A stretch of DNA of 64,000 nt from Colletes latitarsis. Taxonomy: Eukaryota > Arthropoda > Insecta > Hymenoptera > Colletidae. The notes below the pieces were generated by a model that saw only the letters and a program-made list of their open reading frames with translations, was not told where the DNA came from and did no database searches. Positions within the stretch are counted from its first letter, which is position 1; every line of letters starts with the position of its first letter. The DNA is taken from assembly GCF_051014445.1 (NCBI RefSeq), contig NC_135136.1:19424001-19488000 (forward strand). Reading direction: 5' to 3'. A program made the position numbers and the translations under genes. Positions 51,888 through 62,153 of this stretch are shown one piece after another.

Positions 51888-54800
51888 ACTGAAACAGTCA
51901 ATTAAACCTGGTTCCGATTAATATTTTAGAGGATAACGCTGGTTATGTCTGGGTTAGTTCTGGTATTTGCAATCATCTGGCTCATACTTTTGCAATTTTC
52001 GCGTACTTGTTGGCCAGATCTTGGGTTTTTTGTGGTTTGGATCCCGTCGTAATCTGGTTCCACACCGAAGCAGTCAATCGAACCTGGTTCGGATGAATAT
52101 TTTGGAGGATGACGCTGGTTATGTTTGGGTAAGTTCTGGTATTTGCAATCATCTGGCTCGTACTTTCGCATTTTTCGCATACCTGTTGGCAAGATTCTGG
52201 TCTTTTTTTAGTTTGGATCACGTAGTAATGTGTTACCACACTGAAACAGTCAATTAAACCTGGTTCCGATTAATATTTTAGAGGATAACGCCGGTTATGG
52301 CTGGGTTAGGTCTGGTATTTGCCTTCATCTGGCTCGTACCTTCGCATTTTTCGCTTACTTGTTGGCCAGATCCTGGCCTTTTTCTGGCTTGGACCACGTT
52401 GTAATGTGGTACCACACTGAAACAGTCAATAGAATCTAGTTCCGATTAATATTTTAGAGGATAACGCCGGTTATGGCTGGGTTAGGTCTGGGATTTGCCG
52501 TCATCTGGCTCGTATTTTCGTTTTTTTCGCATACTTGTTGACCAGATCCTGGCCTTTTCCTGGCTTTGACCACGTAGTAATGTGGTATCACACTGAAACA
52601 GTCAATTAAACCTGGTTGCGATTAATATTTTAGAGGATAACGCCGGTTATGTCTGGGTTAGGTCTGGTATGTGCCCTCATCTGGCTCGTACTTTCGCATT
52701 TTTCGCATACATATAGGCAAGATCCTGGCCTTTTTCTGGTTTGGATCACGTAGTAATGCGGTACCACACCGAAACAGTCAATTAAACCTGGTAGCGATTA
52801 ATATTTTAGAGGATAACGCCGGTTATGTCTCGGTTAGGTCTGGGATTTGCCCTCATCTGGCTCGTACTTTCGCATTTTTCGCATACTTGTTGGCCTGATC
52901 CTGGCGTTTTTCTGGTTTGGATGACGTAGTAATGCGGTACCACACCGGAACAGTCAATTAAACCTGGTTCCGATTAATATTTTAAAAGATAACGCTGGTT
53001 ATAGCTGGGTTAGTTCTGGTATTTGCAATCGTCTGGCTCATACTTTCATAATTTTCGCATACTTGTTGGGCAGATCTTGGGTTTTTTGTGGTTGGATCCC
53101 GTCGTAATGTGGTTCCACACCGAAGCAGTCAATTATACCTGGTTGCGATGAATATTTTGGAGGATAACCCTGGTTATGATTGGGTTAGTTCTGGTATTTG
53201 CAATCATCTGGCTCGTACTTTCGCATTTTTCGCATACTTGTTGGCAAGATCCTGAGCTTTTTTTGGTTTGGATCACGTAGTAATGTGGTACCACACTGAA
53301 ACAGTCAATTAAACCAGGTCCCGATTAATATTTTAGAGGATAACGCCGGTTATGTCTGGGTTATGTCTGGTATTTGCCCTCATCTGGCTCGTACTTTCGC
53401 ATTTTTCGCATACATGTAGGCTAGATCCTGGCCTTTTTCTGGCTTGGACCACGTAGTAATGAGGTACCACACTGAAACAGTCGATAAAACCTGGTATCGA
53501 TTAATATTTTAGAGGATAACGCTGGTTATGTCTGGGTTAGGTCTGGTATTTGCAACCATCTGGCTCATACTTTCGCGTTTTTCGCATACTTGTTGACCAG
53601 ATCCTGGCCTTTTTCTGGCTAGGACCACGTAGTAATGTGGTACCACACTGAAACAGTCAATTAAACCTGGTTGCGATTAATATTTTAGAGGACAACGCCG
53701 GTTATGTCACGGGTAGGTCTGGGATTTGCCGTCATCTGGCTCGTATTTTCGCATTTTTCGCATACTTGTTGGCCAGATCCTGGCCTTTTTCTGGCATGGA
53801 CCACGTTGTAATGTGGTACCACACTGAAACAGTCAATAGAATCTAGTTCCGATTAATATTTTAGAGGATAACGCCGGTTATGGCTGGGTTAGGTCTGGGA
53901 TTTGCCGTCATCTGGCTCGTATTTTCGTTTTTTTCGCATACTTGTTGACCAGATCCTGGCCTTTTCCTGGCTTTGACCACGTAGTAATGTGGTATCACAC
54001 TGAAACAGTCAATTAAACCTGGTTGCGATTAATATTTTAGAGGATAACGCCGGTTATGTCTGGGTTAGGTCTGGTATGTGCCCTCATCTGGCTCGTACTT
54101 TCGCATTTTTCGCATACATATAGGCAAGATCCTGGCCTTTTTCTGGTTTGGATCACGTAGTAATGCGGTATCACACCGAAACAGTCAATTAAACCTGGTT
54201 GCGATTAATATTTTAGAGGATAACGCCGGTTATCTCTCGGTTAGGTCTGGGATTTGTCCTCATCTGGATCATACTTTCGCATTTCTCGCTTACTTGTTGG
54301 CAAGATCCTCGGCTTTTTTTGGTTTGGGTCACGTAGTAATGTGGTACCACACTGAAACAGTCAATTAAACCTGGTTCCGATTAATATTTTAGAGGATAAC
54401 GCTGGTTATGTCTGGGTTAGTTCTGGTATTTGCAATCATCTGGCTCGTACTTTCGCATTTTTCGCATACTTGTTGGCAAGATTCTGGGCTTTTTTTAGTT
54501 TGGATCACGTAGTAATGTGGTACCACACTGAAACAGTCAATTAAACCTGGTTCCGATTAATATTTTAGAGGATAACGCCGGTTATGTCTGGGTTAGGTCT
54601 GGTATTTGCCCTCATCTGGTTCGTACTTTCGCATTTTTCGCATACTTGTTGGCCAGATCCTGGCCTTTTTCTGGTTTGGATCACGTAGTAATGCGGTACC
54701 ACACCGAAACAGTCAATTAAACCTGGTAGCGATTAATATTTTAGAGGATAACGCCGGTTATGACTCGGTTAGGTCTGGGATTTGCCCTCATCTGGCCCGT

Positions 54801-55149
54801 ACTTTCGCATTTTTCGCATACTTGTTGGCCAGATCCTGGCGTTTTTCTGGTTTGGATCACGTAGTAATGCGGTACCACACCGGAACAGTCAATTAAACCT
54901 GGTTCCGATTAATATTTTAGAGGATAACGCCGGTTATGTCTGGGTTATGTCTGGTGTTTGCCCTCATCTGGCCCGTACTTTCGCATTTTTCGCATACATG
55001 TAGGCAAGATCCTGGCCTTTTTCTGGTTTGGATCACGTAGTAATGCGGTACCACACCGAAACAGTCAATTAAACCTGGTAGCGATTAATATTTTAGAGGA
55101 TAACGCCGGTTATGTCTCGGTTAGGTCAGGGATTTGCCCTCATCTGGCT

Positions 55150-55470
55150 CGTACTTTCGCATTTATCGCATACTTGTTGGCCAGATCCTGGCGTTTTTCT
55201 GGTTTGGATCACGTAGTAATGCGGTACCACACCGGAACAGTCAATTAAACCTGGTTCCGATTAATATTTTAGAAGATAACGCTGGTTATATCTGGGTTAG
55301 TTCTGGTATTTGCAATCGTCTGGCTCATACTTTCGCAATTTTCGCGTACTTGGTGGCCAGATCTTGGGTTTTTTGTGGTTTGGATCCCGTCGTAATGTGG
55401 TTCCACACCGAAGCAGCCAATTATACCTGGTTGCGATGAATATTTTGGAGGATAACCCTGGTTATGATTG
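55150..55470 (+). repeat. Segment copied at about 58670-58990
   Basis: Offset 3520 bp, exactly 20 monomers. Shared alleles are CGCATTTATCGC, GGCGTTTTTCTGG, CACCGGAACAG, TTTTAGAAGATAACG and GGTTATATCTGGG. One visible difference is CTTGGTGGCCAG at 55350 against CTTGTTGGCCAG at 58870. Confidence 0.85.
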
Positions 55471-56289
55471 GGTTAGTTCTGGTATTTGCAATCATCTGGC
55501 TCGTACTTTCGTTTTTTTCGCATACTTGTTGACCAGATCCTGGCCTTTTCCTGGCTTTGACCACGTAGTAATGTGGTATCACACTGAAACAGTCAATTAA
55601 ACCTGGTTGCGATTAATATTTTAGAGGATAACGCCGGTTATGTCTGGGTTAGGTCTGGTATGTGCCCTCATCTGTCTCGTACTTTCGCATTTTTCGCATA
55701 CATATAGGCAAGATCCTGGCCTTTTCCTGGTTTGGATCACGTAGTAATGCGGTACCACACCGAAACAGTCAATTAAACCTGGTTGCGATTAATATTTTAG
55801 AGGATAACGCCGGTTATCTCTCGGTTAGGTCTGGGATTTGTCCTCATCTGGCTCATACTTTCGCATTTCTCGCTTACTTGTTGGCAAGATCCTCGGCTTT
55901 TTTTGGTTTGGATCACGTAGTAATGTGGTACCACACTGAAACAGTCAATTTAACCTGGTTCCGATTAATATTTTAGAGGATAACGCCGGTTATGTCTCGG
56001 TTAGGTCAGGGATTTGCCCTCATCTGGCTCGTACTTTCGCACTTATCGCATACTTGTTGGCCAGATCCTGGCCTTTTTCTGGCTTGTATCACGTAGTAAT
56101 TTGGTACCACACTGAAACAGTCAATCAAACCTGGTTGCGATTAATATTTTAGAGGATAACGCCGGTTATGTCTGGGTTAGGTCTGGTATGTGCCCTCATC
56201 TGGCTCGTACTTTCGCATTTCTCGCTTACTTGTTGGCAAGATCCTCGGCTTTTTTTGGTTTGGATCACGTAGTAATGTGGTACCACACT

Positions 56290-58136
56290 GAAACAGTCAA
56301 TTAAACCTGGTTCCGATTAATATTTTAGAGGATAACGCCGGTTATGTCTGTGTTAGGTCTGGTATTTGCCCTCATCTGGTTCGTACTTTCGCATTTTTCG
56401 AATACTTGTTGGCCAGATCCTGGCCTTTTTCTGGTTTGGATCACGTAGTAATGCGGTACCACACCGAAACAGTCAATTAAACCTGGTAGCGATTAATATT
56501 TTAGAGGATAACGCCGGTTATGTCTCGGGTAGGTCTGGGATTTGCCCTCATCTGGCCCGTACTTTCGCATTTTTCGCATACTTGTTGGCCAGATCCTGGC
56601 GTTTTTCTGGTTTGGATCACGTAGTAATGCGGTACCACACCGGAACAGTCAATTAAACCTGGTTCCGATTAATATTTTAGAAGATAACGCTGGTTATATC
56701 TGGGTTAGTTCCGGTATTTGCAATCGTCCGGCTCATACTTTCGCAATTTTCGCGTACTTGTTGGCCAGATCTTGGGTTTTTTGTGGTTTGGATCCCGTCG
56801 TAATGTGGTTCCACACCGAAGCAGTCAATTATACCTGGTTGCGATGAATATTTTGGAGGATAACCCTGGTTATGATTGGGTTAGTTCTGGTATTTGCAAT
56901 CATCTGGCTCGTTCTTTCGCATTTTTCGCATACTTGTTGGCAAGATCCTGAGCTTTTTTTGGTTTGGATCACGTAGTAATGTGGTACCACACTGAAACAG
57001 TCAATTAAACCAGGTCCCGATTAATATTTTAGAGGATAACGCCGGTTATGTCTGGGTTATGTCTGGTATTTGCCCTCATCTGGCTCGTACTTTCGCATTT
57101 TTCGCATACATGTAGGCTTGATCCTGGCCTTTTTCTGGTTTGGATCACGTAGTAATGCGGTACCACACCGAAACAGTCAATTAAACCTGGTAGCGATTAA
57201 TATTTTAGAGGATAACGCCGGTTATGTCTCGGTTAGGTCAGGGATTTGCCCTCATCTGGCTCGTACTTTCGCATTTATCGCATACTTGTTGGCCAGATCC
57301 TGGCCTTTTTCTGACTTGTATCACGTAGTAATTTGGTACCACACTGAAACAGTCAATCAAACCTGGTTCCGATTAATTTTTTAGAGGATAACGCCGGTTA
57401 TGGCTGGGTTAGGTCTGGGATTTGCCGTCATCTTGCTCGTGCTTTCATATTTTTCGCATACTTGTTGGTCAGGTCCTGGGTTTTTTCTGGTTTGGATCCC
57501 GTCGTAATGTGGTTCCACACCGAAGCAGTCAATTAAACCTGGTTGCGATTAATATTTTAGACGACAACGCCGGTTATGGCTCGGTTAGGTCAGGGATTTG
57601 CCCTCATCTGGCTCGTACTTTCGCATTTTTCGCATACTTGTTGGCCAGATCCTGGCCTTTTTCTGGCTTGGACCACGTAGTAATGTGGTATCACACTGAA
57701 ACAGTCAATTAAACCTGGCTCCGATTAATATTTTAGAGGATAACGCCGGTTATGGCTGGGTTAGGTCTGGTATTTGCCCTCATCTGGCTCGTACCTTCGC
57801 ATTTTTCGCTTACTTGTTGGCCAGATCCTGGCCTTTTTCTGGCTTGGACCACGTAGTAATGAGGTACCACACTGAAACAGTCGATAAAACCTGGTATCGA
57901 TTAATATTTTAGAGGATAACGCTGGTTATGTCTGGGTTAGGTCTGGTATTTGCAACCATCTGGCTCATGCTTTCGCGTTTTTCGCATACTTGTTGACCAG
58001 ATCCTGGCCTTTTTCTGGCTAGGACCACGTAGTAATGTGGTACCACACTGAAACAGTCAATTAAACCTGGTTGCGATTAATATTTTAGAGGACAACGCCG
58101 GTTATGTCACGGGTAGATCTGGGATTTGCCGTCATC
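56290..58136 (+). repeat. 1.85 kb segment, copy 1 (5864 bp apart)
   Basis: Matches 62154-64000 at an offset of 5864 bp, that is 33 monomers plus 56 bp; the odd 56 bp comes from the truncated monomer at 59287. Markers are TTTTTCGAATACTTG (56394), CGTCCGGCTC (56727), GTAGGCTTGATCC, GATTAATTTTTTAGAGG (57371) and GTCACGGGTAGATCTGGG (58106). Confidence 0.92.
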
Positions 58137-59181
58137 TGGCTCGTATTTTCGCATTTTTCGCATACTTGTTGACCAGATCCTGGCCTTTTCCTGGCTTTGA
58201 CCACGTAGTAATGTGGTATCACACTGAAACAGTCAATTAAACCTGGTTGCGATTAATATTTTAGAGGATAACGCCGGTTATGTCTGGGTTAGGTCTGGTA
58301 TGTGCCCTCATCTGGCTCGTACTTTCGCATTTTTCGCATACATATAGGCAAGATCCTGGCCTTTTTCTGGTTTGGATCACGTAGTAATGCGGTACCACAC
58401 CGAAACAGTCAATTAAACCTGGTTGCGATTAATATTTTAGAGGATAACGCCGGTTATCTCTCGGTTAGGTCTGGGATTTGTCCTCATCTGGCGCATACTT
58501 TCGCATTTCTCGCTTACTTGTTGGCAAGATCCTCGGCTTTTTTTGGTTTGGGTCACGTAGTAATGTGGTACCACACTGAAACAGTCAATTAAACCTGGCT
58601 CCGATTAATATTTTAGAGGATAACGCTGGTTATGTCTGGGTTAGTTCTGGTATTTGCAATCATCTGGCTCGTACTTTCGCATTTATCGCATACTTGTTGG
58701 CCAGATCCTGGCGTTTTTCTGGTTTGGATCACGTAGTAATGCGGTACCACACCGGAACAGTCAATTAAACCTGGTTCCGATTAATATTTTAGAAGATAAC
58801 GCTGGTTATATCTGGGTTAGTTCTGGTATTTGCAATCGTCTGGCTCATACTTTCGCAATTTTCGCGTACTTGTTGGCCAGATCTTGGGTTTTTTGTGGTT
58901 TGGATCCCGTCGTAATGTGGTTCCACACCGAAGCAGCCAATTATACCTGGTTGCGATGAATATTTTGGAGGATGACGCTGGTTATGTTTGGGTTAGTTCT
59001 GGTATTTGCAATCATCTGGCTCGTACTTTCGCATTTTTCGCATACCTGTTGGCAAGATTCTGGGCTTTTTTTAGTTTGGATCACGTAGTAATGTGGTACC
59101 ACACTGAAACAGTCAATTAAACCTGGTTCCGATTAATATTTTAGAGGATAACGCCGGTTATGTCTGGGTTAGGTCTGGTAT

Positions 59182-59367
59182 TTGCCCTCATCTGGTTCGT
59201 ACTTTCGCATTTTTCGAATACTTGTTGGCCAGATCCTGGCCTTTTTCTGGTTTGGATCACGTAGTAATGCGGTACCACACCGAAACAGATCTTGGGTTTT
59301 TTGTGGTTTGGATCCCGTCGTAATGTGGTTCCACACCGAAGCAGTCAATTATACCTGGTTGCGATGA
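59182..59367 (+). repeat. Composite monomer with 120 bp deletion
   Basis: The monomer reads normally to CACCGAAACAG (59278-59288), then continues directly with ATCTTGGGTTTTTTGTGG, a sequence that normally follows GGCCAG 120 bp further on. The shared CAG at 59286-59288 is the microhomology. This is the only large register break in the right domain and leaves a 56 bp remainder of one monomer. Confidence 0.95.
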
Positions 59368-59875
59368 ATATTTTGGAGGATAACCCTGGTCATGATTGGG
59401 TTAGTTCTGGTATTTGCAATCATCTGGCTCGTTCTTTCGCATTTTTCGCATACTTGTTGGCAAGATCCTGAGCTTTTTTTGGTTTGGATCACGTAGTAAT
59501 GTGGTACCACACTGAAACAGTCAATTAAACCAGGTCCCGATTAATATTTTAGAGGATAACGCCGGTTATGTCTGGGTTATGTCTGGTATTTGCCCTCATC
59601 TGGCTCGTACTTTCGCATTTATCGCATACTTGTTGGCCAGATCCTGGCGTTTTTCTGGTTTGGATCACGTAGTAATGCGGTACCACACCGAAACAGTCAA
59701 TTAAACCTGGTAGCGATTAATATTTTAGAGGATAACGCCGGTTATGTCTCGGTTAGGTCAGGGATTTGCCCTCATCTGGCTCGTACTTTCGCATTTATCG
59801 CATACTTGTTGGCCAGATCCTGGCCTTTTTCTGACTTGTATCACGTAGTAATTTGGTACCACACTGAAACAGTCA

Positions 59876-60527
59876 ATCAAACCTGGTTCCGATTAATTTT
59901 TTAGAGGATAACGCCGGTTATGGCTGGGTTAGGTCTGGGATTTGCCGTCATCTTGCTCGTGCTTTCATATTTTTCGCATACTTGTTGGTCAGGTCCTGGG
60001 TTTTTTCTGGTTTGGATCCCGTCGTAATGTGGTTCCACACCGAAGCAGTCAATTAAACCTGGTTGCGATTAATATTTTAGACGACAACGCCGGTTATGGC
60101 TCGGTTAGGTCAGGGATTTGCCCTCATCTGGCTCGTACTTTCGCATTTTTCGCATACTTGTTGGCCAGATCCTGGCCTTTTTCTGGCTTGGACCACGTAG
60201 TAATGTGGTACCACACTGAAACAGTCAATCAAACCTGGTTCCGATTAATTTTTTAGAGGATAACGCCGGTTATGGCTGGGTTAGGTCTGGGATTTGCCGT
60301 CATCTTGCTCGTGCTTTCATATTTTTCGCATACTTGTTGGTCAGGTCCTGGGTTTTTTCTGGTTTGGATCCCGTCGTAATGTGGTTCCACACCGAAGCAG
60401 TCAATTAAACCTGGTTGCGATTAATATTTTAGACGACAACGCCGGTTATGGCTCGGTTAGGTCAGGGATTTGCCCTCATCTGGCTCGTACTTTCGCATTT
60501 TTCGCATACTTGTTGGCCAGATCCTGG
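59876..60527 (+). repeat. Dimer tandem duplication at 352 bp spacing
   Basis: Bases 59876-60175 and 60228-60527 are the same dimer with GATTAATTTTTTAGAGG (59891, 60243), GTGCTTTCATATTTTTCGC, GTTGGTCAGGTCCTGGG and TTTTAGACGACAACG. Single copies of this dimer are at about 57356 and 63220, and a related one is at about 50145. Confidence 0.9.
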
Positions 60528-62153
60528 CGTTTTTCTGGTTTGGATCACGTAGTAATGCGGTACCACACCGAAACAGTCAATTAAACCAGGTCCCGATTAA
60601 TATTTTAGAGGATAACGCCGGTTATGTCTGGGTTATGTCTGGTATTTGCCCTCATCTGGCTCGTACCTTCGCATTTTTCGCTTACTTGTTGGCCAGATCC
60701 TGGCCTTTTTCTGGCTTGGACCACGTAGTAATGAGGTACCACACTGAAACAGTCGATAAAACCTGGTATCGATTAATATTTTAGAGGATAACGCTGGTTA
60801 TGTCTGGGTTAGGTCTGGTATTTGCAACCATCTGGCTCATACTTTCGCAATTTTCGCGTACTTGTTGGCCAGATCTTGGGTTTTTTGTGGTTTGGATCCC
60901 GTCGTAATGTGGTTCCACACCGAAGCAGCCAATTATACCTGGTTGCGATGAATATTTTGGAGGATAACCCTGGTTATGATTGGGTTAGTTCTGGTATTTG
61001 CAATCATCTGGCTCGTACTTTCGTTTTTTTCGCATTCTTGTTGACCAGATCCTGGCCTTTTCCTGGCATTGACCACGTAGTAATGTGGTATCACACTGAA
61101 ACAGTCAATAAAACCTGGTTGCGATTAATATTTTAGAGGATAACGCCGGTTATGTCTGGGTTAGGTCTGGTATGTGCCCTCATCTGTCTCGTACTTTCGC
61201 ATTTTTCGCATACATATAGGCAAGATCCTGGCCTTTTTCTGGTTTGGATCACGTAGTAATGCGGTACCACACCGAAACAGTCAATTAAACCTGGTTGCGA
61301 TTAATATTTTAGAGGATAACGCCGGTTATCACTCGGTTAGGTCTGGGATTTGTCCTCATCTGGCTCATACTTTCGCATTTCTCGCTTACTTGTTGGCAAG
61401 ATCCTCGGCTTTTTTTGGTTTGGATCACGTAGTAATGTGGTACCACACTGAAACAGTCAATTTAACCTGGTTCCGATTAATATTTTAGAGGATAACGCCG
61501 GTTATGTCTCGGTTAGGTCAGGGATTTGCCCTCATCTGGCTCGTACTTTCGCATTTATCGCATACTTGTTGGCCAGATCCTGGCCTTTTTCTGGCTTGTA
61601 TCACGTAGTAATTTGGTACCACACTGAAACAGTCAATTAAACCTGGTTCCGATTAATATTTTAGAGGATAACGCCGGTTATGTCTGGGTTAGGTCTGGTA
61701 TTTGCCCTCATCTGGTTCGTACTTTCGTATTTTTCGCATACTTGTTGGCCAGATCCTGGCCTTTTTCTGGTTTGGATCACGTAGTAATGCGGTACCACAC
61801 CGAAACAGTCAATTAAACCTGGTAGCGATTAATATTTTAGAGGATAACGCCGGTTATGACTCGGTTAGGTCTGGGATTTGCCCTCATCTGGCCCGTACTT
61901 TCGCATTTTTCGCATACTTGTTGGCCAGATCCTGGCGTTTTTCTGGTTTGGATCACGTAGTAATGCGGTACCACACCGGAACAGTCAATTAAGCCTGCTT
62001 CCGATTAATATTTTAGAGGATAACGCCGGTTATGTCTGGGTTATATCTGGTGTTTGCCCTCATCTGGCTCGTACTTTCGCATTTTTCGCATACCTGTTGG
62101 CAAGATTCTGGGCTTTTTTTAGTTTGGATCACGTAGTAATGTGGTACCACACC

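Noticed and set aside
2719..52239. Minus-strand open frames of 61-132 codons (for example 33774-34172 and 35886-36284)
   Set aside because: Same cause: the complement of the satellite lacks stops in some variants. The paired examples are simply the two copies of the 2112 bp duplication.
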